From: Thermotoga sp. Ku-13t | Lineage (GTDB): Bacteria > Thermotogota > Thermotogae > Thermotogales > DSM-5069 | Length of the DNA: 64,000 nt | Direction: 5' to 3' | NCBI RefSeq assembly: GCF_011057685.1 | Contig: NZ_LNFY01000001.1 | Span: 682,001 to 746,000 of the forward strand | In this document: one piece after another, positions 16,627 through 26,355 of the stretch | Numbering within the stretch: the stretch's first letter is position 1 | Layout: every line of letters begins with the position of its first letter | Notes under the pieces: model-generated | Told to the model about the DNA's origin: nothing | Seen by the model: only the letters and a program-made list of their open reading frames with translations | Databases searched by the model: none | Made by a program: the position numbers and the translations under genes

Positions 16627-17552
16627 CTCAGCGACTCCTCGTACAGACGTCTTAACGCGGCCTTGAAATCCTCAGGAAGCGGGGCGATGAACTTCATACG
16701 CTCACCCGTTCTCGGATGTGCAAACTGCAGAATCGAAGCATGCAGCATCTGCCTATCGATGGGTATGGGATCGGTTCTACCGTACAGTTTATCACCCAGT
16801 ATCGGATGGCTTATGTATTTCATGTGAACCCTTATCTGGTGCGTTCGACCTGTCTTAGGATACGCAGCAACGAGTGATGCGAGATTACCAAAACTCCTCA
16901 GCACTCTGTACTGAGTCAGTGCGACTCTACCTTCCTTAGCCACGGTCATCTTCACCCTCAGAGTTGGATGGCGAGCAACGTTGATCTGTATCTCGCCTTC
17001 GCTCTTCTCTGGTCTGCCCTGAATCAGGGCCAGGTACATCTTGAACACTTCCCTGTTTTTGAACTGCTGTGACAAAGATCTGTGAGCAAGATCGTTCTTT
17101 GCAACCACCATGACCCCGGAAGTGTCTTTGTCCAGTCTGTGAACGATGCCGGGTCTGAGCTCTCCACCTATGCCCTGAAGGTCTTTGCAGTGGTACAGCA
17201 ACGCGTTGACGAGAGTACCGCTCGTGTGTGAAGGAATAGGATGAACGATCATCCCCGCAGGTTTGTTCACAACGATGATGTCCTGATCCTCGTAAAGAAT
17301 CCCGAGTTCTATGGGTTCTGGAAGAATTTCCAGCTGTTTGGGGGCTGGACGGTCCGGAAGCGTGATCTCGTCGTTTGGTTTGACCCTGTAACTGGGTTTT
17401 TCTATCCTGCCATTGACCCTTATCTGGCCTTCTTTTATAAGTTTTTGAAGGAAGGAACGTGAAACAACCTTTGGCAATCGAGAAAGAAGGAAAAGATCGA
17501 GCCTCTGCCCCGTTTCATTCTTGCCCACCTTTATCGTCAAGAGGTTCCTCAC
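16623..17552 (-). CDS. rluD: RluA/RluD-family 23S rRNA pseudouridine synthase
   Basis: 309 residues with an N-terminal S4 RNA-binding domain (FLQKLIKEGQIRVNGR, near 35-50) and a catalytic core with the signature GIVHRLDKDTSGVMVVAKN containing the catalytic aspartate; RTHQIRVHMKYISHPILGD is also conserved. Members modify uridines in 23S rRNA helix 69 or related sites; the exact target is not determined by sequence. The first 38 bases overlap lspA. Confidence 0.9.
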   Translation of the reverse strand: MRNLLTIKVGKNETGQRLDLFLLSRLPKVVSRSFLQKLIKEGQIRVNGRIEKPSYRVKPNDEITLPDRPAPKQLEILPEPIELGILYEDQDIIVVNKPAGMIVHPIPSHTSGTLVNALLYHCKDLQGIGGELRPGIVHRLDKDTSGVMVVAKNDLAHRSLSQQFKNREVFKMYLALIQGRPEKSEGEIQINVARHPTLRVKMTVAKEGRVALTQYRVLRSFGNLASLVAAYPKTGRTHQIRVHMKYISHPILGDKLYGRTDPIPIDRQMLHASILQFAHPRTGERMKFIAPLPEDFKAALRRLYEESLR

Positions 17553-17961
17553 CTCTCAAGAGGCTCACGAGAACCAATATTCCACCAACGCTTATGAAGA
17601 AATCTGCCACGTTGAAGACCGCAGGAAAATACCTGACGTTTATGAAATCCACGACGTATCCGAGTCTGAACCTGTCTATCACGTTACCGATCGCGCCACC
17701 GACGATCATCTGTAAACCGATCTTCGTCAATGCCGAACATTTGACAAAACTTGGAACCAGCGACAGAAAAAACGTGGCGAAGAACGTCACCCAGAGTACC
17801 CATGGAGATCTCGCAAACATGCCGAACGCTATTCCGGTGTTCTTGGTGTAACTCAGCCAGACGAAACCCGGAACAACGAAAGTTGGTACAATCAGGAATC
17901 GCTCAACCAGCATCTTTGTCAGCTGATCCACCAAGATCACGAAAGTGATCCAGAACATCAC
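17515..17961 (-). CDS. lspA: Lipoprotein signal peptidase (signal peptidase II)
   Basis: 148-residue inner-membrane aspartic protease with four hydrophobic helices. The two catalytic aspartates lie in GNVIDRF (Asp96) and FNVADFF (Asp120), the family signature. It removes signal peptides from prolipoproteins. It overlaps cheR by 4 bases and rluD by 38 bases; lspA-rluD pairing is common in bacteria. Confidence 0.92.
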   Translation of the reverse strand: MMFWITFVILVDQLTKMLVERFLIVPTFVVPGFVWLSYTKNTGIAFGMFARSPWVLWVTFFATFFLSLVPSFVKCSALTKIGLQMIVGGAIGNVIDRFRLGYVVDFINVRYFPAVFNVADFFISVGGILVLVSLLRGEEPLDDKGGQE

Positions 17962-18773
17962 ATCACCCTCTGATAGAAGAAGGGACTGACAATTCTCAAA
18001 CCCAGTTCGTTGTAGTTGAAGATGCGCTCGGTACTTCCCACGAACAGTATACCCCCGATCCTCAGAGCTTTCGCAAAGTTTTGATAAAGCTGCGCCTTGG
18101 CACTCTCCTCGAAGTAGATGACCACGTTCCTGCAGATTATCAGATCGAGGCCCTGCGGGAAGGGATCTTGAAGCATGTTGTGCTTCTGGAAAGTCACACG
18201 TTTCTTCACCACATCCTTGATTCTGTAAAAACCATCGACGATTTCGAAGTACTTATCGATGTATGATTTTGGCGTACTGATCATGGACCGTGGCTCGTAC
18301 ACACCGTTTTTGGCCTCCTGAAGCGCCTTGTCATCTATGTCTGTAGCCAGTACGTACGCGCCAGCAGGTGCGTTCAATTCTTCAAGCAAAATCGCAAGCG
18401 AGTAAGGTTCTTCGCCGCTAGCGCAGCCCGCACTCCAGGATTTGAAGCGCGATCTAGATAGAGATAGCAGTTCGGGGAGATATTTGTCTCTCAGTTCCCA
18501 CCATTTCTCTGGATTTCTGAAGAACTCCGTCACGTTGATCGTCAACTTGTCGAGGAACTCTTCCTTAACGGCGCTGTTGGTCAGCAAAAGGTTCAGATAC
18601 TCCTTGTAGGAGGATAATCTGTACTTTCTTATCAGTATTTCTATCCTGCGTTTCATACGGTGTGGTTTGTAACCGCTCAGATCGAGCCCGAAGTGCCTGT
18701 GAACTTCTTTAACGAACCACTGGAACTCTTCCATGGGCAATTCACCAGACGATTGGGAAAGAAAATCCTGCAT
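17958..18773 (-). CDS. cheR: CheR-type chemotaxis methyltransferase
   Basis: 271 residues that use S-adenosylmethionine to methylate glutamates on chemoreceptors. The N-terminal helical domain ([24 protein letters not shown]), the [13 protein letters not shown] segment, the SAM-binding [15 protein letters not shown] and the [11 protein letters not shown] motif are present. ATG 18773 follows AAGGAG by 8 bases and overlaps the end of the upstream gene by 32 bases. Other chemotaxis genes are not in the window. Confidence 0.92.
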   Translation of the reverse strand: MQDFLSQSSGELPMEEFQWFVKEVHRHFGLDLSGYKPHRMKRRIEILIRKYRLSSYKEYLNLLLTNSAVKEEFLDKLTINVTEFFRNPEKWWELRDKYLPELLSLSRSRFKSWSAGCASGEEPYSLAILLEELNAPAGAYVLATDIDDKALQEAKNGVYEPRSMISTPKSYIDKYFEIVDGFYRIKDVVKKRVTFQKHNMLQDPFPQGLDLIICRNVVIYFEESAKAQLYQNFAKALRIGGILFVGSTERIFNYNELGLRIVSPFFYQRVM

Positions 18774-19503
18774 ACCACCGCTCCTTCTGTAGTTTCATAA
18801 CGACAGCGATCTGACCCAATTTTATCCTCGCTTCGAGACCGTTGGTCCCGAGGAGGAACCATTCTTCATCTTTGACCCAGCCCATGGAAATTGAAAAGGC
18901 CTGATCCAGATACTGACCGATCAGATAAACGTTCTTCCGCTCGACAGCGAACCGGAAACCATTACCGGGGATGACGAAAAACATGAACGGATCGAAGAAA
19001 ACTCCCGCACCATATCCTCGGCTCGAGACGAAACCACCCACCTGCACCGAGCCGATCGGAAAAGTGAAACCCAAATGGTGTTGCCCTTCTGAATCTATAC
19101 ATGCGTTGAAGAAAGGCGTCTTGAAGAACAGCGCGTTTTCAGAACCCAACGTGACACCCAAGCCACCATCGAAAGCCCAGGCAACCAGTGAATAACTGTG
19201 AAAATCGATGTTCGAAAAAACGGTTTGAACCAGATGCGGAGCGTTGAAACGAACACCACCTGGTTCCAGATTGACGTTGAGATATTTCAAATTTTCGAGA
19301 GGTGAACTGATGGGCAAAAACCAGTTCCCCTCCAGTTTTACACCGAGGGGAACGTCCAACAAAGCACTGACGCGCCAGAATTCGACACGCGGCACTATCC
19401 TTATCCCAAAATATGCATCGCTACCCAGCGTGTATTCCAGATTGATCGTCGCCGCGAAAACCATTAAGGTCAGGAAAAGTACGAACGCGGTGTAGAGTTT
19501 CAT
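18742..19503 (-). CDS. Secreted beta-rich protein, possible outer-membrane barrel
   Basis: 253 residues of unknown family. A Sec signal peptide ([19 protein letters not shown]) leads into a sequence of alternating short hydrophobic strands and glycine/aromatic turns, such as [17 protein letters not shown], ending in a terminal Trp (FSFPIVW). That pattern suggests a beta barrel or beta sandwich in the outer envelope (the toga). It overlaps yebC by 4 bases and cheR by 32 bases. Function unknown. Confidence 0.65.
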   Translation of the reverse strand: MKLYTAFVLFLTLMVFAATINLEYTLGSDAYFGIRIVPRVEFWRVSALLDVPLGVKLEGNWFLPISSPLENLKYLNVNLEPGGVRFNAPHLVQTVFSNIDFHSYSLVAWAFDGGLGVTLGSENALFFKTPFFNACIDSEGQHHLGFTFPIGSVQVGGFVSSRGYGAGVFFDPFMFFVIPGNGFRFAVERKNVYLIGQYLDQAFSISMGWVKDEEWFLLGTNGLEARIKLGQIAVVMKLQKERWYAGFSFPIVW

Positions 19504-20261
19504 TGGCCAAGCTGTGACAAAATGGCCTCCATCTCAGCATCGTCCATCTCGAAGTTCGAAAACACTTCCTGCACGTCGTCCATGTCCTCAAGGGCGTTCA
19601 AAAGCGCGAGCAGTCTTTCTGCATCCTTACCCGTGACGCGTACTGTACTCTTCGGTACGTACTCTATGTTCGCCTCGACCTTGTAACCGTTCGCTTCGAG
19701 CGCATCTTTTATCTTCATGACGTCTTCGGGACTCGAAACGATCCTCACAGGATCCTCCTGGTCTTTTATATCCTCGGCTCCAGCGTCGATCGCGAGCATC
19801 ATCAACTCTTCAATGTTCGCAATCTGTTCCCTCGACACCTGTACGACACCTTTTCTCTCGAACACCCAGCCCACCGAACCAGGCTCCGCCAGACTACCTC
19901 CATGTCTGCTCAGAACGTGCCTGAGTTCCTGCGCAGTTCTGTTCTTGTTGTCTGTCAGCGTTCTGATGTACAGCGCTACCCCACCTGGTGCATAGGCCTC
20001 GTAAATGATTTCTTGGAATTCCGCGCCCTCTATTTCTCCCGTGCCCCTCTTGATGGCCCTTTCGATGTTCTCTTTCGGCATGCTGGCTGCCTTGGCCCTT
20101 TCGATGGCTGCCCTCAGGCGCGGGTTGGTGTCCGGGTTCCCTCCTCCTTCACGTGCGGCGACGATCAGCTCACGTATGAGTTTCGTGAACAACTGGGATC
20201 TCTTCGCATCCTGGGCCATTTTCTTGTGCTTTATGTTCGCCCATTTGTTGTGACCAGACAT
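19500..20261 (-). CDS. yebC: YebC/PmpR-family protein
   Basis: 253 residues, the full family length. The start [14 protein letters not shown] and the segments [32 protein letters not shown] and [19 protein letters not shown] are family hallmarks. Members act as transcriptional regulators (PmpR) or, as shown more recently, as factors that help ribosomes through proline-rich stretches (TACO1/YebC). Which applies here cannot be told. Confidence 0.93.
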   Translation of the reverse strand: MSGHNKWANIKHKKMAQDAKRSQLFTKLIRELIVAAREGGGNPDTNPRLRAAIERAKAASMPKENIERAIKRGTGEIEGAEFQEIIYEAYAPGGVALYIRTLTDNKNRTAQELRHVLSRHGGSLAEPGSVGWVFERKGVVQVSREQIANIEELMMLAIDAGAEDIKDQEDPVRIVSSPEDVMKIKDALEANGYKVEANIEYVPKSTVRVTGKDAERLLALLNALEDMDDVQEVFSNFEMDDAEMEAILSQLGQ

Positions 20262-20280
20262 GTTCCAACCTCCCGTCCTT

Positions 20281-21633
20281 TCAGTCTCGTCTCAAGTATT
20301 TTACCACCAACATCGTGGAATCGTCATGCTGGGGTGCTTCCCTGCAAAAACGCTTCAGCTCGTTTTGAAGTCTGGTTATGATTTCACTCGCAGACACTTC
20401 TCTCGAACTTTTCACAACTGACATCAGCCTTTCCAGACCAAACTCTTCTCCAGTTTCGTTCCTCGCCTCCGTGACACCGTCAGTATAAATCAGGAGCGCA
20501 TCACCTGGGTGCAAATCGATCTCGACTTCTCTGTAATACACGTCTTTCATGATACCCATGGGAAGCTCATGAGCCTCCATGAGGGAAACCTCATCACTGT
20601 GCATCAACAAGATGGGATTGTGACCTGCGTTTATCACGCTGACTTTTCCATCTCTGTGAAGGCACATGAGCACGATCGTCACGAACCTGTCTTCCGACAG
20701 ATCGTCGCACAGGACGTTGTTCAATTCGCTCGCCAGATGGGAAAGCTCGGAAGAGTTCTTCGCGAGTACCCTCAGCGTGCTCCTCAAAGACGTCATGAGC
20801 AGAGCCGCAGGAATACCTTTGCCAGAAATATCGGCGACGGTAACGAGGATGCATCCCCTCACCGGAATCACGTCGTAGTAATCTCCTCCAACTTGCACCG
20901 CAGGAGTCATGCTCGCGGCGATGTCGAAATGCTCCAAACTGGGCAATTGCCTTGGCAGAAGGTTCATTTGAATACGCCTGGCGATCTCGAGCTGCTCCCT
21001 GATCCTCTGTCTCTCGATCTCTCTCCACAAACGCGTGTACCTTTCACAAGTCGCTGCAAGCTGGAATGCCGCGGCTTCGAGTATCTTCCTGTCTGCAGCG
21101 GTGAAAATGCCACTCTCTTTCTCGATCAAGGTTATGCGTCCCCAGCTGGTTCCTCCACTCCTTACAGGAACGGAGAGCAGATTCTTGACTTTCATCCCGT
21201 GATCAGGTTCTATCAGCACAACGCCCTCGAGAGTATCGAGCAGATCCTTGGCCACGGGGATCGAATCGATCTGATCGTAACTTTTTTCGTAATCTATCTT
21301 CTTTCCAAGCACCGTCAGCTCCACAACGATCGCTTTGAACGGTACGGTCTGTCTGAGCACGTCGCTCAAGGTTTCGAAGATCTCTGATGGATCCACAACG
21401 TTCGCAAAAATGTTGTTCAGTTCGAAGAGCGTGGCTATTTCCTGATAGGTTCTGGTCAATTCCTCCAAGTGCTCGTTCAAAAGACCCGTGTATTCTTGAC
21501 GGAGTGTTTTCATCTGGTCCAGCGCCTGCTGTAGAAGTTTCAGCACTTCTCTTCTGTCGATCGCCCCATTTTCCGAGAACATCTTTGCGAACTTGCTCAG
21601 CTTCTCGTAGACGACTTCGAAGCTATCGGGCAC
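20281..21633 (-). CDS. GAF-SpoIIE PP2C-type protein phosphatase
   Basis: 450 residues: an N-terminal helical/coiled region (1-85), a GAF domain (about 85-205), a connecting helix [19 protein letters not shown], then a SpoIIE/PP2C phosphatase domain with [44 protein letters not shown] and HDDSTMLVV. All metal-binding aspartates are visible. These enzymes usually dephosphorylate anti-sigma-factor antagonists. It overlaps the adjacent receiver-only regulator by 11 bases, suggesting the regulator controls it in trans. Confidence 0.88.
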   Translation of the reverse strand: MPDSFEVVYEKLSKFAKMFSENGAIDRREVLKLLQQALDQMKTLRQEYTGLLNEHLEELTRTYQEIATLFELNNIFANVVDPSEIFETLSDVLRQTVPFKAIVVELTVLGKKIDYEKSYDQIDSIPVAKDLLDTLEGVVLIEPDHGMKVKNLLSVPVRSGGTSWGRITLIEKESGIFTAADRKILEAAAFQLAATCERYTRLWREIERQRIREQLEIARRIQMNLLPRQLPSLEHFDIAASMTPAVQVGGDYYDVIPVRGCILVTVADISGKGIPAALLMTSLRSTLRVLAKNSSELSHLASELNNVLCDDLSEDRFVTIVLMCLHRDGKVSVINAGHNPILLMHSDEVSLMEAHELPMGIMKDVYYREVEIDLHPGDALLIYTDGVTEARNETGEEFGLERLMSVVKSSREVSASEIITRLQNELKRFCREAPQHDDSTMLVVKYLRRD

Positions 21634-21997
21634 ACCCCGTCACTCTCCGCACTTCCTCGATGAGCTTGACGGGACTGAACGGCTTGGTGAGAAAACCGTT
21701 CGCACCGCTCTGCAACGCCGTCCTGGCGTCGTCCTCCCCACCCTTGGCAGTAAGCACGATCACGGGTACGTTCGAAAGTTCGGGATCGGTGCGCATACGC
21801 TTCAGCACCTCAAAACCGTTCAGGCGAGGCATCATGATGTCGAGTATCACAAGGTCCGGCTTGGCAGATGCCATCTTCTCGAGGGCTTCCACCCCATCAC
21901 GCGCCTCCTCGACAATGAAACCTTCTTTGGTCAAGTTGAAGCCCACGATCTTTCTCAGCACATCGGAATCATCCACAACCAGCACTCTGCAGCTCAA
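21623..21997 (-). CDS. Single-domain response regulator, RR468-like
   Basis: 124-residue stand-alone receiver domain. The acidic pair DD (9-10), the phospho-acceptor in LVILDIMMP (Asp53), the switch Thr in VLTAKGG and the Lys in LTKPFSP are intact. Sequence and setting (followed by SpoIIE phosphatase, yebC, cheR, lspA, rluD, dnaE) match T. maritima RR468 (TM0468), the known partner of kinase HK853. The HK853-like gene of this window lies at 5185-6657. It overlaps the DUF2344 gene by 4 bases. Confidence 0.88.
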   Translation of the reverse strand: MSCRVLVVDDSDVLRKIVGFNLTKEGFIVEEARDGVEALEKMASAKPDLVILDIMMPRLNGFEVLKRMRTDPELSNVPVIVLTAKGGEDDARTALQSGANGFLTKPFSPVKLIEEVRRVTGCAR

Positions 21998-22626
21998 CGT
22001 TTCGCCCCCAATAACTCACTCAGTTCGATGTCACCACACATCGCCTCGAGCCTTTGAACGAGTACCATCTGGCATTCTTTCACGAAGAGCGATTCGTACA
22101 GATACTTCGCTTTAACAAGGTTCCCTCTGTCTTGATAATACACTATAGCAATAAATCTGCCAAGTTTTTTAAAGTGAACATCTTTGAAAAAGTCCCCCAC
22201 CGCTCCAGACTTATCCTTCTCGGGGATGGAAATGCGATTCTGAGAATCGAAGCGAGCGAGGTCAACACAGTCTGATGGCACAAAGATTTTGAAGAGATAA
22301 CCTGTCACAAGTTTGTTGATGTCTAGGTCCGTCCACCACAATTGTGCCGGCCACAGACCTTCCACAGCAGTTTTCTGAAGTCGCTGGAGCAGATCTGCTT
22401 CGTATTGCTGCACACGAACCCTGACGTAAAGTGCCAGATCGAAAACTCCTGTGGGTGTGGGATCGAGAAAAGAGATCCTCGGCTTTTTGTGAAAACCCTG
22501 GCTGAATTCGAGAGCCGTGCCGGCCCTTCTGAGGTTCCTCTCTATGGCGCTTGAAGTATCGATAGCGGAAAGAAAACGCATCAAACCCATCTTCTTGTAT
22601 CTGAGAACGACATACACCACGATCAC
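21994..22626 (-). CDS. DUF2344 (radical-SAM-linked) protein
   Basis: 210 residues. The opening RYKKMGLMRFLSAIDTSSAIERNLRRAG and FSQGFHKKPRISFLDPTPTGV match the DUF2344/TIGR03936 family. In most genomes this domain is fused or adjacent to a B12-binding radical SAM protein and is linked to tRNA/rRNA modification; here no such partner is next to it. Probable GTG start at 22626; the gene is the first of the nine-gene minus-strand run ending at dnaE. Function unproven. Confidence 0.75.
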   Translation of the reverse strand: MIVVYVVLRYKKMGLMRFLSAIDTSSAIERNLRRAGTALEFSQGFHKKPRISFLDPTPTGVFDLALYVRVRVQQYEADLLQRLQKTAVEGLWPAQLWWTDLDINKLVTGYLFKIFVPSDCVDLARFDSQNRISIPEKDKSGAVGDFFKDVHFKKLGRFIAIVYYQDRGNLVKAKYLYESLFVKECQMVLVQRLEAMCGDIELSELLGAKR

Positions 22627-22675
22627 CCGCAGAACGATTTGTCCGCTCGATTATACTATGTTTGGAGGCGAAAAC

Positions 22676-24172
22676 TTGTACTACAAAGTTTCGAGGGACC
22701 CCATCCACTCGGAGATATTCCTTTACCCGCTCGAACTGCTCGCGGTCGACACGAGACCCGTGCAGAGGCTCAGGCAACTCTCTCAGCTCGTGGGAGCCGA
22801 ATGGGTTTATCCCGGTGCGAGTCACACGCGTTTCGCGCACTCGCTCGGTGTGATGCACATCGCCGGGCTGTACGCAGAAAGACTGTTCCAGGAACACGCG
22901 AAGAGGAGAATAATAAGGCTCGCCGGCCTACTGCACGACGTTGGTCATGGTCCCTTCAGTCACCAGTTCGACGACGTGGTCTACCGCAGGATGGGTTTGC
23001 AGGACGGTCACGATGAACACAGAGAAAGAATCCTGCTGGAACTGATGCCGATAGAGATGTTCAAAGCTTACGAGAAAATATCAGAACCCAGGAAGAAAGA
23101 AGCCATCAGGAGGGACCTTCAGCAGACTATGGGTATCGAGGATGTGACCGTCGAGAGTTTGAGGATGCTCATGCAACAAGTGAACGAAGTCTTCAAAGGT
23201 GAAGAAAAGGGTGCTGCAGAGTTCAACGTGGTCCAAGGGCCACTAGGCGCGGATAGACTGGATTTCCTGTTGCGGGATTCTTACTACAGCGGTACGACCC
23301 ATTTCGGCGTGGGAGCGGTGGACAGGATTATCAGAAATTCTTATTTGAAAACGAAGGATTCAAAACCCATCCTCTGTTACCACGTGAAAGTGCTAGATCA
23401 GATCTACACGAGCCTGTTTGGAAGATTCATGATGTACAAGAACGTTTATTTCCACAAAACTTCAAGAGCCGCAGACTTGATGATACAGGAGATTCTGTCG
23501 CTCGTTTACAAACCCCTCAGGTTCGCTGAGAGAGTGAACGATCTTGAAAAGTTCCTCGATCTGACAGACCAAGCCCTTTTCGCAGAGATAAAATTCGAAG
23601 CCAAGAAAATATTCGAAAAATATCGAGTCAACGATGAGAACGAGCTGGAAAGTTCCGATCTGGACGAGGACGAGTACAACCTCATCGAGGCGTACAAGAT
23701 TCTGCGAAGGCTGGAAACCAGGGACTTATGGAAACTCATCGTGGAGATCAGTTTCACCGCTGAAGGTGCGGATCCCTACGTGATGAGCGTCGGAATCGTT
23801 GCAGACACTCTGCAGAAGATAAGATTGAGGCTCGAAAAACTCGTCGATTCGAAGGAGGTACCCGACGAAGACCGCAGGATGTTGAGGAAGTTGCTCGACG
23901 ACTTTGAGGTTGTGTTCAAATCCGACACACCGTACAAGCTGTCTCTCGTGCACCCGCAGGAATTCATCAACAGCAACGTTTTTCTGTACGAGCCCCAGAC
24001 TGACACCGTGATCTCTCTCGAAGATTACGTGAAGAACTATCCAGCGTACAAACTTCTGGCAAGCAATTTGGTTCAGATCGTGCGCGTCTACGTTACCGAG
24101 GACGTCAGGGACCTGCTGACCAGATACAGCATCGTGCCGAATGTGAAACTTCAACTCACGACACGCTGGTGA
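22676..24172 (+). CDS. HD-superfamily phosphohydrolase (dGTPase/SAMHD1-like)
   Basis: 498 residues of the YwfO/SAMHD1-like HD family: DPIHSEIFLYPLE, RLRQLSQLVG, SHTRFAHSLGVMHIA, the HD motif GLLHDVGHGPFSHQFD, and GPLGADRLDFLLRDSYYSG with the fourth metal-binding aspartate. Members hydrolyse deoxynucleotide triphosphates or act on other nucleotides. TTG 22676 is chosen because GGAGG at 22664-22668 lies 7 bases before it; the in-frame ATG 22658 lies upstream of that site. It converges on the DUF1385 gene with one base between stops. Confidence 0.85.
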   Translation: MYYKVSRDPIHSEIFLYPLELLAVDTRPVQRLRQLSQLVGAEWVYPGASHTRFAHSLGVMHIAGLYAERLFQEHAKRRIIRLAGLLHDVGHGPFSHQFDDVVYRRMGLQDGHDEHRERILLELMPIEMFKAYEKISEPRKKEAIRRDLQQTMGIEDVTVESLRMLMQQVNEVFKGEEKGAAEFNVVQGPLGADRLDFLLRDSYYSGTTHFGVGAVDRIIRNSYLKTKDSKPILCYHVKVLDQIYTSLFGRFMMYKNVYFHKTSRAADLMIQEILSLVYKPLRFAERVNDLEKFLDLTDQALFAEIKFEAKKIFEKYRVNDENELESSDLDEDEYNLIEAYKILRRLETRDLWKLIVEISFTAEGADPYVMSVGIVADTLQKIRLRLEKLVDSKEVPDEDRRMLRKLLDDFEVVFKSDTPYKLSLVHPQEFINSNVFLYEPQTDTVISLEDYVKNYPAYKLLASNLVQIVRVYVTEDVRDLLTRYSIVPNVKLQLTTRW

Positions 24173-24173
24173 A

Positions 24174-25046
24174 TCAACCCAGATATTCTGGCCCTTCACT
24201 TTTAGCCGAATCGGGCAAGACCCTCTTCAAAGCAGCGATTGCCACCTCGAGCTGTGAATCATCGGGTCGGGCGGTCGTCAACTTTTGGAAGAACAAACCC
24301 GGATAGGAGAGAATTTTCAAGAGTCTTGGTCCTTTCGCCGAGATCCGAAGAAATTCATAAGCGAAACCCGCAGTCAGAGGAAGAAAAACCAGCCTGCTGA
24401 AGAACCTCCAGACGAGGCTCTTTGAAGCGAGAGGACTGACCAGGGAAAGTATTACAACGGAGAAGAACAGGAATATCATCACAAAGCTGGTACCACAGCG
24501 AGGATGGATGGTGCTGTATTTTTTGATTTTCTGCAGTTGGAGCTGTTCACCGTTTTCGTAAGCGTTGATCACCATGTGTTCGGCTCCATGGTACTGGAAG
24601 ATCCTCTTCACATCTGGAAAGAAGGATATGATCCACACGTAGAGCACAAAGAGGATCAACCGTAAGATTCCCTCAACGATGGCAAAGGCGATTTCGTTCT
24701 TCCTTAAGAAGCTGAAGAGCCCGGTGATCCACATCGGTAAAACGACGAACAGACCCAGTGCAAGAGCGAACGCAAACACTGTGGTCCAGAAGAGTTCGGA
24801 CTTCTTGATCTTCTCGCCGCTGCTCAGCTCAGCGGATCTGTTCAAAGCTTTGATACCGAAGTAAAGGGAAAAGTACAAACTCACAAACCCTCTCAAAAAA
24901 GGTACTCTGAACAGTTTGTTTGCGGTCACGGAACTTTCCGACAGGTCTTCCACCACGATGTTTCCATCTTTATCCCTGACGGCCATGGACACTCTGTTTC
25001 CAAGCATCAGCACACCCTCGATGATCGCCTGTCCACCGATCCTCAC
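24174..25046 (-). CDS. DUF1385 membrane protein (YqhQ-like)
   Basis: 290-residue integral membrane protein. The start VRIGGQAIIEGVLMLGNRVSMAVRD and the central FQYHGAEHMVINAYENG are diagnostic of the DUF1385 family; four or five hydrophobic helices lie between and after them. The biochemical role is not known, although the family is widespread. GTG 25046 has AAGGAGG 8 bases upstream; an in-frame ATG at 25091 lies inside the kinase gene and lacks such a site. Last gene of the transglycosylase/two-component unit. Confidence 0.82.
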   Translation of the reverse strand: MRIGGQAIIEGVLMLGNRVSMAVRDKDGNIVVEDLSESSVTANKLFRVPFLRGFVSLYFSLYFGIKALNRSAELSSGEKIKKSELFWTTVFAFALALGLFVVLPMWITGLFSFLRKNEIAFAIVEGILRLILFVLYVWIISFFPDVKRIFQYHGAEHMVINAYENGEQLQLQKIKKYSTIHPRCGTSFVMIFLFFSVVILSLVSPLASKSLVWRFFSRLVFLPLTAGFAYEFLRISAKGPRLLKILSYPGLFFQKLTTARPDDSQLEVAIAALKRVLPDSAKSEGPEYLG

Positions 25047-25059
25047 AGCACTGCCTCCT

Positions 25060-26355
25060 TCAGCACGATGGAAGCTTGACGATGAACTCACTTCCTTTGC
25101 CTATCTCGCTCACCAATTCAATGCTACCACCCATCGCCTTGACCAACTTGTCCACCAGAGCAAGGCCCAGTCCATAACCTGGAGTGGATCGGGAGCGGTC
25201 AGATTTGTAGAATCTCTGAAAGATCTTCTTCCTCTCCGATTCGTCTATACCGATGCCAAAATCTTTCACGCTGGCCCAACCATCACCGCAGCGTAAGACA
25301 ACTCTCTTTTCCTGCGTTGAAAACTTCACCGCGTTTTCCACGAGAGCTTTCAAAACGATTTGAAGTACCCTCAGATCCGCACAACCGTATCCTTCGCCTT
25401 CAACTTCGAAGACGAAATCTCTGAACTGCTTTGAAAATTCTTCAGCTTCTTCTTGAAGAAACTTTCGCAGGTCCATTTTGACGATCTCCACTTTTGTAAC
25501 CGGCTTCGAAAGAGTGAGTAGATTTTCCGTGAGGTTCGTGAGCTGCTGGGCCGTCTCCTTGATCGTTCGCGCCGACTCGATGACGATCTCACCGTTCGTA
25601 GGGAATTTCTCTATCAGTTCCGCATAACCTTGTATGCTCGTCAAAGGTGTCCTCAGTTCGTGTGAGACGTCGTTGACAAAATCGTTCTGCATTTCAAAGC
25701 CGAGCTGGAGTCTGTTCAGCATTTCGTTGATAGTCCTGGCAAGCTCGGAAACCTCGTCTGTTCCTCCAGGATCGTAAACGCGCTTGGTCAGATCCGACGC
25801 GTTTATGTTTCTCAGTTCCTCAGTGATCCTTTTCATCGGGGCGAGAGATCTGTTCACAAAATAATGCCCCAGGAGGAAAGAAAACAGAGAGAAAACCATC
25901 CAGAGGACCAAAAACATGCGTGCCAGAAGCTTTAAAAAATCTCCCATTCCGCCGGCCGGAGAGAGCAGATACACTTCGTTCTGTCCAACTAAGGTCTGGA
26001 CCAGCAGTTTCACGACGAGGTACTCGGTGTTGCCGAGTTTCAAATAAGTGGGTTTCTTGGTCGCAAGAACGTGCGACAAGAACTTCCTGTAATTTTCGTG
26101 CTCTGTGTCTATCGTCCCAAGGATGACCTCACCGGAAGAGTCGATGATGACCAAGCCGGCTGGCAGACCTGATCTTGGCACACCCATCATGGGTCTGCGC
26201 AGGTAAGCCGTGACAGCCTGCCTCAGTAGCTCCACCGAACGGGATATGTGTACCTGCTTCGTCGCGTTGTAAGCGAGCAACAATCCCAGCCCGAGCACCA
26301 GGGAAAACAGAATCGTTTGAGTTATCGTCAATCTCCATTTAAGCGTCGAGAACAT
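25060..26355 (-). CDS. Membrane sensor histidine kinase with HAMP domain
   Basis: 431 residues. A first membrane helix (near 10-28), an extracytoplasmic region, a second helix (LVLWMVFSLFSFLLGHYF near 150), a HAMP domain (MKRITEELRNINASDLTKRV), phospho-acceptor helix FVNDVSHELRTPLTSIQGY, and an ATP-binding domain with DFGIGI, FQRFYKSD and GYGLGLALV. ATG 26355 is preferred (GAGGGG 8 bases upstream) over the TTG two codons earlier. The G2 box reads GYGLGL rather than GTGLGL. Overlaps the regulator gene and pairs with it; the signal is unknown. Confidence 0.88.
   Translation of the reverse strand: MFSTLKWRLTITQTILFSLVLGLGLLLAYNATKQVHISRSVELLRQAVTAYLRRPMMGVPRSGLPAGLVIIDSSGEVILGTIDTEHENYRKFLSHVLATKKPTYLKLGNTEYLVVKLLVQTLVGQNEVYLLSPAGGMGDFLKLLARMFLVLWMVFSLFSFLLGHYFVNRSLAPMKRITEELRNINASDLTKRVYDPGGTDEVSELARTINEMLNRLQLGFEMQNDFVNDVSHELRTPLTSIQGYAELIEKFPTNGEIVIESARTIKETAQQLTNLTENLLTLSKPVTKVEIVKMDLRKFLQEEAEEFSKQFRDFVFEVEGEGYGCADLRVLQIVLKALVENAVKFSTQEKRVVLRCGDGWASVKDFGIGIDESERKKIFQRFYKSDRSRSTPGYGLGLALVDKLVKAMGGSIELVSEIGKGSEFIVKLPSC

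Noticed and set aside
20509..21387. 292-codon plus-strand frame over the SpoIIE phosphatase gene
   Set aside because: Antisense to conserved phosphatase motifs; no start signal or domain.
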